Assembly (NCBI RefSeq): GCF_014201875.1
Contig: NZ_JACHFL010000024.1
Coordinates: 1-53,496 of the forward strand
Origin: Deinococcus humi
GTDB taxonomy: Bacteria; Deinococcota; Deinococci; Deinococcales; Deinococcaceae
DNA: 53,496 nucleotides
Direction of reading: 5' to 3'
The position numbers and the translations under genes are program-made. This document shows positions 24,968-32,738 of this stretch, in pieces. The number at the start of each line of letters is the position of its first letter. Position 1 is the first letter of the stretch. Below the pieces are notes generated by a model that saw only the letters and a list, made by a program, of their open reading frames with translations, had not been told where the DNA came from and searched no databases.

Positions 24968-27772
24968 ATGCTCACCTGGAATGAAATCCGCACCCGCGCT
25001 GCGCAGTTCGCCGAGAGGTGGGCGGACACCACCAAAGAAAATGCTGAGGCCCAAACCTTCTGGAATGAATTTCTCGCGGTGTACGGTGTGGATCGCCGCC
25101 GCGTGGCGGCGTTCGAGCGCAAGGTCAAAGGGCTGGAGAAGGGCAGTGGCCGCGGGCGCATTGACCTCCTGTGGCCTGGCCTATTCATGGCGGAACATAA
25201 GAGCAAAGGGCGCGATCTGGGTGAGGCGATCACGCAGGCCCTGGATTACGTACAGGTCCTGGAAACGCATGAACGCCCGCAGTGGATTGCCGTCTCTGAC
25301 TTCGGGCAGATCCGCCTGCAGGACGTGACCACCGGACAGGCAGAGCAGTTCCCGCTGTCCGACCTGCCCGGGCAGGTGGAGCGCTTTGCTTTCCTGATCG
25401 GCAAGCAACTCCGTCACCAGCGCGAGGCGGACCCGGTGAACGTTAAAGCCGCGCAGCAGATGGGCAAGCTCCACAACCTGCTGGAAGACAGCGGTTACAC
25501 CGGCCACGCCCTGGAAGTGCTGCTCGTGCGCCTGCTCTTCCTGCTATTCGGGGATAACACGGGCCTGTGGGATGAGCGTGGGCTGTTCTATGACTTGCTG
25601 GCCGACCACACCCGCAGCGACGGTGAGGACACAGGCAGCGTGCTGGGCCGGTTGTTTCAGGTGCTTGACACCCCGAATGACCGCCGGCAGGTCAACTTGC
25701 CCGATTGGCTCAATGCCTTTCCCTACGTCAACGGGGAGCTGTTCAAGGAACGGATTGACCTCGCGGACTTCTCGCCAAAGATGCGCGAGATGCTGCTGGA
25801 CGCCTGCACCCTGGACTGGGGGGCAGTCTCTCCAGCAATCTTCGGCAGCATGTTTCAAGCGGTCATGGACGAGACCGAGCGGCGCAACCTGGGCGCGCAC
25901 TACACGTCCGAAACGAACATTCTCAAAGCGCTCGGTCCGCTCTTCCTGGATGACCTGCACGCGCAGCTGGAAGCCGCCCGTGGCAGCAGAGCAAAATTGC
26001 AGCATTTCCTGGACTTCCTGCCTCGCTTGCGTTTCCTGGACCCGGCGTGTGGCTCTGGTAACTTCTTGCTGCTCACGTTCCGGGAACTGCGACGCCTGGA
26101 GCTCGACGCGCTCCTGGAGTACCTGAAAGGGCAGAACATCTTCGACGTGAAATCGCACCTGCGGGTGAACGTGGGGCAGTTCTACGGCATCGAGTACGAC
26201 GAGTTCCCTGCGCAGATTGCCCGCGTGGCCATGTGGTTGGCTGACCACCAGGCGAATATTGAGGCCAGTCGGAAACTTGGGCAAAACTTCGTGAACCTGC
26301 CGCTGAATCAGGCGGCGCATATTCACCATGGCGACGCCCTGGACGTGGACTGGCTAACGCATTTGAACCTGGAGGCCGGGGCTGGGGAGGTGCGGGGCGT
26401 TTACGTCCTGGGCAATCCGCCCTTTATCGGAGCGAGCCTGATGACGCCCGCGCAGCGGCAACAGCTCCTGACCCTGTTCCACAACGTTCACAACGCGACG
26501 GAGCTGGACTACGTGGCTGGCTGGCACATCAAGGCCGCCAAGCTGATGAACACGCTCTCCCGCCAATGGCCACAGATCGAGACGAAAACGGCCCTCGTAT
26601 CGACGAATAGCATCGTGCAAGGGGAACAGGTTGCCCCCTTATGGTCCAGTCTGCTGCGAGACCAGAAACAAGTCATCACGGCCGCCCACCAGACCTTCCA
26701 ATGGAGCAACGATGCCCCAGGACAGGCCGCTGTGCACTGTGTTATTACGCAGTTCCAGCCTGCGGAGACGGCCCCGGCAAGCCGCCTGCTGTTCACTTAC
26801 AGCAATCCGAAGGCGGCACCGATCCAGCAGGCAGCGAAGTTCATCAATGCCTATTTGGTGGACGGTCCAGACGTCATTGTGACGAAGCGGAGTGCTCCGT
26901 TTCCTCATAGCTCCCACCGCATGAGCTACGGAAACAAACCCACGGATAACGGCCACCTGATTTTCCAGACACGTGAGGAGTACGACACGTTCCTGAGGGA
27001 AGAACCCAGCGCGGCGCCGTTTATCAAGCCGATGCTGGACGCGCACGACTTCATCAATGGCAAAACCCGCTGGTGCCTCTGGCTCCCGCAGGCGGACCCA
27101 GCGGAGCTCCGTCGACTCCCGAAAGTGATGGAGCGCGTGCAGAAGGTCAGAGAATTTCGCCTACGAAGTACCGCCGCCCCTACCCGTAAAACCGCCGAGA
27201 CCCCCACGAAGTTCTTTTACGTGTCCCATCCCAATGGTCCTTACGTGGCCATGCCCCGGCACACGAGCGCAAACCGGGAATACATTCCCCTCGGCTATCT
27301 TGACGAGCACACCGTCATCAACGATGCCATGTGCCTGGTGGCGGACGCTGACCTGTTTCTGTTCGGCGTCATGCAAAGCCGCCTTCACATGGCCTGGATG
27401 CGGCTGGTCAGTGGGCGCCTCAAGAGCGACTACCGGTACTCTCCTCAGGTGACGTACAACACCTTCCCCTGGCCGGACCGGGCAGCGCTCACGGCTAAGC
27501 AGGTGCAGGCCGTGGAAAAGGCCGCTCAGCAGGTTCTGAATGCCCGGACCAGTCACCCGGACAGCACCCTGGCCGACCTCTATGACCCGTTAACCATGCC
27601 AGGCGATTTGAGGGCTGCCCACAATGCTCTTGATCGCGCTGTGGACGCCGTGTATGGCCTCAGTGCCAGCAGCACAGAAGTGCAACGTCTCGCCTTGCTG
27701 CTGAAGCGGTATCAGGAACTGGTGCCCACGCTCGAGAGTCAGGCCAGGCCTGCCCGCTGGTCCAGGAAGTAG
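24968..27772 (+). CDS. Single-chain restriction-modification enzyme (MmeI-like)
   Basis: 934 residues starting at ATG 24968. The N-terminus has a PD-(D/E)xK nuclease signature: D66 in RGRIDLLW, then E76-H-K78 in FMAEHKSKG. The middle holds an N6-adenine methyltransferase with motif I DPACGSGNF (358-366) and motif IV NPPF (483-486). The C-terminal part (FFYVSHPNGPYVAMPRHTSA to YRYSPQVTYNTFPWP) fits the target-recognition and closing region of the MmeI/type IIL family. One protein would both cut and methylate DNA at its site. The adjacent Fic unit and CoiA-like gene make this a defence cluster. Confidence 0.86.
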   Translation: MLTWNEIRTRAAQFAERWADTTKENAEAQTFWNEFLAVYGVDRRRVAAFERKVKGLEKGSGRGRIDLLWPGLFMAEHKSKGRDLGEAITQALDYVQVLETHERPQWIAVSDFGQIRLQDVTTGQAEQFPLSDLPGQVERFAFLIGKQLRHQREADPVNVKAAQQMGKLHNLLEDSGYTGHALEVLLVRLLFLLFGDNTGLWDERGLFYDLLADHTRSDGEDTGSVLGRLFQVLDTPNDRRQVNLPDWLNAFPYVNGELFKERIDLADFSPKMREMLLDACTLDWGAVSPAIFGSMFQAVMDETERRNLGAHYTSETNILKALGPLFLDDLHAQLEAARGSRAKLQHFLDFLPRLRFLDPACGSGNFLLLTFRELRRLELDALLEYLKGQNIFDVKSHLRVNVGQFYGIEYDEFPAQIARVAMWLADHQANIEASRKLGQNFVNLPLNQAAHIHHGDALDVDWLTHLNLEAGAGEVRGVYVLGNPPFIGASLMTPAQRQQLLTLFHNVHNATELDYVAGWHIKAAKLMNTLSRQWPQIETKTALVSTNSIVQGEQVAPLWSSLLRDQKQVITAAHQTFQWSNDAPGQAAVHCVITQFQPAETAPASRLLFTYSNPKAAPIQQAAKFINAYLVDGPDVIVTKRSAPFPHSSHRMSYGNKPTDNGHLIFQTREEYDTFLREEPSAAPFIKPMLDAHDFINGKTRWCLWLPQADPAELRRLPKVMERVQKVREFRLRSTAAPTRKTAETPTKFFYVSHPNGPYVAMPRHTSANREYIPLGYLDEHTVINDAMCLVADADLFLFGVMQSRLHMAWMRLVSGRLKSDYRYSPQVTYNTFPWPDRAALTAKQVQAVEKAAQQVLNARTSHPDSTLADLYDPLTMPGDLRAAHNALDRAVDAVYGLSASSTEVQRLALLLKRYQELVPTLESQARPARWSRK

Positions 27773-27792
27773 ATCGCCCAGCGGAGTGAGGG

Positions 27793-28890
27793 ATGCCGTT
27801 AAGAGCACGAGTGGATGGACAGGAGGTGCTGAGCATTGACCTCAGCCCATCTGCCTTTGACGCCCTGCGGGGACGGCGGGACATCACCATGTCCTGCTGT
27901 GAGGCCAATGCTGTACCCAAACGCAGTGTCACGGGCCTGCCGTTCTTCGCCCATGGCCGCACCCATGGGTGTGATTCGGCCGCAGAGACCGAGTTTCACC
28001 TGCGGGGTAAGCTCCTGATCCGCGATGCGGCCCGTGAGGCCGGTTGGACGGCTCAGGTGGAGGTGCCGGGGACGGCCCCTGGTGGGGCGCGGTGGCGTGC
28101 GGACGTGCTCTGCGAGGATGGCGGACGACAGGTGGCGTTCGAGCTGCAGCGCAGTGGCATTACCCTGGCCCACCTGGGCGAACGGCAGGCGCAGTACCGA
28201 GAGAGCGGGGTGCGGGGCATGTGGTTCATGCGGACACACGAGCGGCGTCTCAAGGAACCGCAGGTCTGGCAGCACCAGACCCCGGCTCTGTATGTCACAG
28301 AGAGGCACCACGTCCCGGCGTTCCAGCTCGCCTTGAGCGAGGTGGTTCGGGAAGCGCTGCACGGCCAGCTCCTCCTCTTTCCTGCGCCGCGCTGGCCAGT
28401 GCGCGTGACCGCTCTATCGCATACCTACCGCTGCCATTACTGCCGCAACGTGACAGCCGTGCTGGCACGGGTGCTCCTGGCCCCCATAGGCCGCCCTGAG
28501 ATCCTGATTGAAGCGCCTTGGACGGTCGACGGGTTGGCTGGGTGGGCGAATGAGGTCCTGGGCCGTGCAGGCGCGGTGTCTTTTCCGCTCTTGCAGCGGA
28601 AGGACCATAAAAGCTACATCGGCTCGGTGTACGAGTGTGGCCAGTGCAGCAAGATGTTGTTCGTTCACTCTCGTCCAAAAGACAGGCTAGAGAGCTGGCG
28701 CAGCATCGCCGCGCAGGATGATCCGGTTGAGCAACACCCCACTTGGATGGATGGGGGCAGCCTGGCCATGCGGAGCGTCGTCACGCTGACCCCCACAGAA
28801 CACCAGTGGTTCAGGAAAAAGGTCGGAAGCTGCTGGGTGCTCCGGCGATGGTTGCGTGGCGTTGACGAGCCTGAAGATCAGCGAGGCTGA
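27793..28890 (+). CDS. Second CoiA-like protein
   Basis: 365 residues with GAGTGAGGG before ATG 27793. The CoiA pattern is present: MSCCEANAVP with two Cys, FFAHGRTHGC, and the nuclease core WRADVLCEDGGRQVAFELQR, with Asp and Glu-x-Gln in the usual spacing. A later zinc ribbon (YRCHYCRNV ... YECGQCSKM) is extra. It follows the restriction enzyme by 20 bases and is probably cotranscribed. Overlaps the leftward relic downstream by 13 bases. Confidence 0.7.
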   Translation: MPLRARVDGQEVLSIDLSPSAFDALRGRRDITMSCCEANAVPKRSVTGLPFFAHGRTHGCDSAAETEFHLRGKLLIRDAAREAGWTAQVEVPGTAPGGARWRADVLCEDGGRQVAFELQRSGITLAHLGERQAQYRESGVRGMWFMRTHERRLKEPQVWQHQTPALYVTERHHVPAFQLALSEVVREALHGQLLLFPAPRWPVRVTALSHTYRCHYCRNVTAVLARVLLAPIGRPEILIEAPWTVDGLAGWANEVLGRAGAVSFPLLQRKDHKSYIGSVYECGQCSKMLFVHSRPKDRLESWRSIAAQDDPVEQHPTWMDGGSLAMRSVVTLTPTEHQWFRKKVGSCWVLRRWLRGVDEPEDQRG

Positions 28891-29365
28891 AAATCTGCGT
28901 CCTCCACGGTCAGGTCGACCTGACCGCCTTTGAGGGCCAAGCAGGTGACTTCAACATTCATCTGCTCCAGGCGGCCTTTCATCAGGGGGGTGGGGACAGA
29001 GTTGCCCGTGTAGGTGGCCAGCCGAACGCAGCGGCGCAGGGCCTCTCCGCCCAGGGTGATGCCAGTGAAGTTCCTGAAGAAGTCCTGCACCATGATTGAA
29101 TTCCACTGCGCCGCAGGAATGGTCAGGTGCCACTGATGATCGCCTTGTCGTGCGTGCGGCCCACGGACAAGGTGCCGCCCTTGATCTGGTAACGGTAATA
29201 CAGCAGCCCCATCGTCTCGGGGGCTACTTCCTGGCGATCCACCAGGGCGCAGGCGTAGGTCTTGCAGAAATTGCCTTCCGCAACGCTGGCCGTGGTGGTG
29301 AGCAGCGGCGCGGCCAGCGCCGTTGTTGAAATCAGCAGAAGGGGGAGGAGACGCAGACGCTTCAC
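28878..29365 (-). pseudogene. Secreted protein broken by a frameshift
   Basis: From GTG 29365 a signal sequence (LRLLPLLLISTTALA) leads into a soluble region (FCKTYACALVDRQEV, LLYYRYQIKGGTLSVGRTHD) that ends at a TGA near 29123. The next frame carries on seamlessly with QWHLTIPAAQWNSIMVQDFF and ends DADFQPR at 28878. The switch lies at about 29130-29150. Rejoined, it would be a secreted protein of about 160 residues. Family not recognised. Confidence 0.6.
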
Positions 29366-29679
29366 GGGTGCAGTATGGCAAGAGTGAACACGCTCAACGA
29401 CGGCATATGGCGGCGGTAACCCAGCGTCGAGGCCGGGAGCAGGCATGACCGCCCGCGACTTGACCCTGACGCCGGCAGGAATCGAGGAGCAGACCGGGGC
29501 GCGGGGTTTCACCCTCAACGGGTCGTAATTCCCCTGAATGTGGAGAACTCACTGCCGGAAATCATTATTGCCGACTGGGTGGAGTTCTGCGCGTTAAAGC
29601 GGACGACTTTCCGCCCATTGGCGGCCGCCGGCAGCCACTGTGGGAGATCCTGCCAGAGGCTGAATGGCTCAAGGCGCAC

Positions 29680-30069
29680 GTGGGGGACCTGCCCACGGTG
29701 ATGTTCTATGGCTTCTTTCCAGGTGGCGTGCTGGAGCATCAGGTGGACGCAGACTGGTGGAACCGGACCGAAGGTCTGTGGGAGAAGGCTGAACAGGCGG
29801 GAGCAGAACAACGTAAAGCGCGAGCATCGCAGGATTGGGAGGCTTTTCAGGACAAGATGCGCGAGATCCTGCCTCACGATGAAGAATTTCGACACATCGC
29901 GCTCCTGCCCAGACCGCCCATTACAGAACTCCGGAATCGGGTCGATCAAGTCTTTCCAGGTCACCGCCACATCGGCCTCTACGTGATCTTGAATGAGCTT
30001 GTCAAAGGCATAAAGGCGGAGGAGAAGCGGAAGAAGGCAGAGGAAAGGCAGAGAAATAAGGCGAAGTAG
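29680..30069 (+). CDS. Unknown protein, probably missing its N-terminus
   Basis: 129 residues from GTG 29680, with a Lys/Glu-rich C-terminal tail (IKAEEKRKKAEERQRNKAK). The frame is open far upstream (GGRRQPLWEILPEAEWLKAH lies just before), and a well-placed ATG at 29445 with GGGAGCAGG upstream opens a neighbouring frame (TARDLTLTPAGIEEQTG) that stops at 29528. A gene from 29445 with one frameshift near 29520 is therefore likely. It has Trp/aromatic patches (ADWWNRTEGLW) and no motif I know. Confidence 0.5.
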   Translation: MGDLPTVMFYGFFPGGVLEHQVDADWWNRTEGLWEKAEQAGAEQRKARASQDWEAFQDKMREILPHDEEFRHIALLPRPPITELRNRVDQVFPGHRHIGLYVILNELVKGIKAEEKRKKAEERQRNKAK

Positions 30070-30099
30070 ATTCTGCCTTCCTCAGGTTGATTCCGATAC

Positions 30100-31086
30100 T
30101 TATTCTTCCCTTTCTGCCATTTGGAAGTCATTTAGAAAATATCGCTTTAGTTTTCGCTGCTCTCCATTGGTTCTGACCTTCCCCTCTTGAACAAGCACTG
30201 ATAGGGTGCGTTCGACCGATTTCCTATTCCTATTGTAGAGAGCCCGAGGCTCGCTGACATCAGCTGTACCCTCTGGTGTACGCGCCTCTCTTTCAATGGA
30301 TAAATCTTCCCAAAAACTGCCAGGGGCACGCGCACTCAAAGCTTTTACACGATCATAGGCTTCCCGAAACGGATCAATCAACGTCTCCTCAGGCACATAA
30401 ACTTCTCGTGGGCCATCAGCGTGAATGCCAAGAAAAGAGGTTCTGGCTGTCAATTTCTCAACCATATCTGCGACAGGGGATATCGTGGGTCGAGGCAGCA
30501 TTCTGTAGATATCACTTGTTAGACTAAATGGATTTCTCGAACCATAGACCCGTTTGTAATGTTCGGGTCTAGTCGTGTGTTCAGGCAGTTGTAAAGGAAG
30601 ACGCTGGCGCTCACGCCGATGTTTGCTTTCCGCTTCTGCTCTAAGCTGTTCATCTCGTCTTCTCAATGCCTCTGTCATTTCAGTTACTAACCTTCTAAGT
30701 TTATTCGCTCCTTCTTGTTTCCGATTAATTGCCAAGTGCTGAAGAGCTTCCACACTAGTGAGAAGGACTTGTCCATCCACTTCTATGTAGTTGTAAGTTC
30801 GACATACCACTTGAGACATACCCAAACCACTGGGGGCCTCTTTGAGTACTCCAAGAATCTTACTGATGAGTCGCGAATCTCCAGAAGCCATGAAGCAGTC
30901 TAGAACTTGTCGTCCATAGGTGTCGCGAAATGTCCATAGCATGTCCAGTTTGTCCAAAGCTCGGGAATAGTGGGCAAGACAGAACATTTGAGTCGAGAAC
31001 ACCTGAGTTTCTGGGCAGAGTACATGCCCGAAGGTCTTAGAAAATCCTCTCTGGTACGGCTTTAATAGGCGTAATGCCAAGGGCAT
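30100..31086 (-). CDS. Unknown protein, AT-richer than its surroundings
   Basis: About 328 residues from ATG 31086; the frame is open to 31146 but that part overlaps a well-supported rightward small gene. The protein is Arg/Glu-rich with a long charged helix (TEALRRRDEQLRAEAESKHR) and a C-terminus with winged-helix character (SVERTLSVLVQEGKVRTNGE). No catalytic motif. The lower GC content and isolated position suggest separate acquisition. Confidence 0.55.
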   Translation of the reverse strand: MPLALRLLKPYQRGFSKTFGHVLCPETQVFSTQMFCLAHYSRALDKLDMLWTFRDTYGRQVLDCFMASGDSRLISKILGVLKEAPSGLGMSQVVCRTYNYIEVDGQVLLTSVEALQHLAINRKQEGANKLRRLVTEMTEALRRRDEQLRAEAESKHRRERQRLPLQLPEHTTRPEHYKRVYGSRNPFSLTSDIYRMLPRPTISPVADMVEKLTARTSFLGIHADGPREVYVPEETLIDPFREAYDRVKALSARAPGSFWEDLSIEREARTPEGTADVSEPRALYNRNRKSVERTLSVLVQEGKVRTNGEQRKLKRYFLNDFQMAEREE

Positions 31087-31088
31087 TA
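31072..31088. promoter_or_regulatory. Inverted repeat between divergent genes
   Basis: TAATGCC and GGCATTA are perfect arms around AAG, just upstream of the AAAGGAGG of the rightward small gene and over the proposed start of the leftward gene. It could be an operator or a small hairpin controlling access to the ribosome site. Confidence 0.5.
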
Positions 31089-31101
31089 AAGGAGGAACAC
31101 A

Positions 31102-31209
31102 ATGGATTGGGAACTCATTTTGAAGGCGCTTGATACCTCTGCACAAATATTGAGTGTGCTGCTCACCCTATGGGTGCTGTTCAGGAAGCCGGGCTCTCAG
31201 CAGAAGTAG
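31102..31209 (+). CDS. 35-residue single-helix membrane peptide
   Basis: ATG 31102 stands 7 bases after a perfect AGGAGG-type site (AAAGGAGG, 31088-31095). The peptide has a charged N-terminus (MDWELILKALD), one membrane helix (SAQILSVLLTLWVLF) and a basic tail (RKPGSQQK). This is the form of type I toxins and holin-like peptides, but small membrane regulators look alike. The first long direct repeat begins just after it. Confidence 0.5.
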   Translation: MDWELILKALDTSAQILSVLLTLWVLFRKPGSQQK

Positions 31210-31597
31210 GCACTGGCTACCCCGTTGGGGCGGCCGTCCTTGCGAGTGCCCGCCTGTGGCGATCACCAGGCCCCCAGGGCAGCGGCGTTCCTCATGTCAC
31301 GCCGCAGGGGGCCTTCTCGCATTCCAGTCCCAGTCCCCGTCTGGAAGGTGGGGCGTGCAGGGCGTAACGGTGGAAGGCGCAACCCATCCGTTTCCCGGCT
31401 GCGCCGGGAATGCTGCCACAGGCCACGACCGGCCGGGGGCCGGGATTCGGCCCGGAGGACGGGCCGAAGGGAAAGGGAAGCGGTGCGGCCACAGGCCGCC
31501 CGTGTCTGTTCTGCCACTTCCCTGGCGGTCACGGCGGGGCACGCCGCGCCCGTCGCCTGTTTGAAGCGGTTCGGCACAGGAGCCAAGCGCGGCGTGT

Positions 31598-31621
31598 TTG
31601 CACTCAAGAGTGTAAAAGTGG
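31598..31621. repeat. Octamer array a
   Basis: Three adjacent 8-mers: TTGCACTC (inverted orientation), AAGAGTGT and AAAAGTGG. They share the core RAGTGY/N at an 8-bp period with five other arrays in the maintenance core. Confidence 0.7.
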
Positions 31622-31693
31622 AGCGCCTGGCGGCGCGCTGTTGAGATATTTCCCTCTACCGCCGCAGAAGCAGCGTATCCGCGTGCTCACTCC

Positions 31694-31739
31694 TGTGTGG
31701 GTGAAGCTGCGCCACGCCGCTTCGCGGCGTGCCCACACA
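31694..31739 (+). ncRNA. Nested hairpin inside the long repeat
   Basis: The outer stem TGTGTGGG (31694-31701) pairs with CCCACACA (31732-31739). The inner stem CACGCCGC (31713-31720) pairs with GCGGCGTG (31724-31731) over a TTC loop. The same structure is intact in copy 2 (42200-42245). It may be part of a structured RNA or a DNA cruciform; transcription is unproven. Confidence 0.4.
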
Positions 31740-31963
31740 TCCGCTGTGCGCGCGGCTTCGCTTTGCTCAGCGGCGGCCCGCCGGGAAAATGGAGGGGAAA
31801 AGCAAAAGACAACAGCGCAAGGGCGGCCCCGGACATATGGCGGGGACGTGGCGTGGGGGGTGGGTCCAGCTGGCCGCCGGGGGGCGGCACACGCGCGCCC
31901 GGAGGGGGCGCGGTGTGGACGTGTGCAGGTGGGGAGAAATGCTGTGTGCAACGGTCAAAATTA

Positions 31964-31992
31964 TTAACATATTACTAGAATAAATATAATAT
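31964..31992 (+). promoter_or_regulatory. Promoter of the 32027 gene
   Basis: TTAACA (31964-31969), a 17-base spacer, then TAATAT (31987-31992). The matching promoters of the ParB-like and ArdC-like genes have TTGACA, so this copy is probably weaker. The 5' leader contains CCCGGCCAAGG and GTGAGGAGCG before ATG 32027. Confidence 0.75.
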
Positions 31993-32026
31993 GTAACCAC
32001 CCCGGCCAAGGGTGAGGAGCGAAAAA

Positions 32027-32554
32027 ATGACCAACGCAGACAAGCCACGCAACATTCGCCGCACCTGGAAAATCGAGGTGTATGGCGGTTGGGGCGATGG
32101 CCCCAGCGCTGTGATGAAGATCGGGGAACACAGCGTCACGGCTACGGCAGACCACGAAGGCAACGTCATTGCTGAGATCGACGGTCAGCCTCAACCTGAC
32201 GTGGCAACGGCTTATGCCATGTGGAAGGAGGCGAAGGCCGCTGGGCGACTGACCCTGCTGGACGAACAGCATCTTACGCCCCCACCTGCCCCCGTCACGT
32301 TCGAAGGCGCAGGAATTGGCAAGGCCCGCGCCAGGGTGCTGCACAAGGTCATGGGCATGGCCGGTCTGCCCAATTCACAGCACTACGCCCTCAGCGCCGC
32401 TGCGCTGGGTGAGCCGTGGCCCCTGGATACCCTCTCTACCCTCACCGAAGCGGAGGCAAAGACCGTGTGGGGGCATCTGTGCCGCGTGTACCCGACAGCC
32501 CGAGGAGCAGCCACGCAGCTGGGCCTGGGCGTCCGCCGCCCCGTAGCCGCCTGA
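32027..32554 (+). CDS. Unknown protein driven by the long-repeat leader
   Basis: 175 residues from ATG 32027 behind GAGGAGCG. The N-terminal half is strand-rich (WKIEVYGGWGDGPSAVMKIG, SVTATADHEGNVIAEID) and the C-terminal half helical (GIGKARARVLHKVMGMAGLP, LTEAEAKTVWGHLCRVYPTA), with an HhH-like GIGKARA. No family assigned. It shares its whole 800-base leader with the ArdC-like gene, which hints at joint regulation, perhaps on entry into a new host. Confidence 0.6.
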   Translation: MTNADKPRNIRRTWKIEVYGGWGDGPSAVMKIGEHSVTATADHEGNVIAEIDGQPQPDVATAYAMWKEAKAAGRLTLLDEQHLTPPPAPVTFEGAGIGKARARVLHKVMGMAGLPNSQHYALSAAALGEPWPLDTLSTLTEAEAKTVWGHLCRVYPTARGAATQLGLGVRRPVAA

Positions 32555-32738
32555 AGCTCACGTGGCCCGTCCCTGGGCGTGCCACAACCCCAGGAGTGCA
32601 GAAGACCCCCAGATCCCACCTCTCCACTTCCCTTACTTCTTGGCCATGCCACATGTCGTCTTTGGCTTAACAGCGGCCTGCTTGCGGCTGATACTGAGCG
32701 TTTCCCTGTCTCTGGCTTCTGTCAGGCCTTATTATGGT

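Larger units (their letters stand above)
31231..32029 (+). repeat. Long direct repeat, copy 1 (structured GC-rich leader)
   Basis: About 800 bases, roughly 95% identical by eye to 41737-42534, ending at the start codon of the next gene. It is very GC-rich and contains strong hairpins: TTCGGCCCG/CGGGCCGAA (31446-31468), GCGGCC/GGCCGC (31485-31499) and a nested stem at 31694-31739. It also carries an octamer array (31598-31621) and a terminal promoter. Frames are open on both strands but differ between copies by indels and many changes, so it is probably not coding. Confidence 0.9.

Noticed and set aside
31410..31967. Long open frames on both strands inside the long repeat (also 41916-42488)
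   Set aside because: The two copies differ by indels that break the frame and by many amino-acid changes, the frames overlap on both strands, and composition is GC-driven. The structured leader explains the conservation better.
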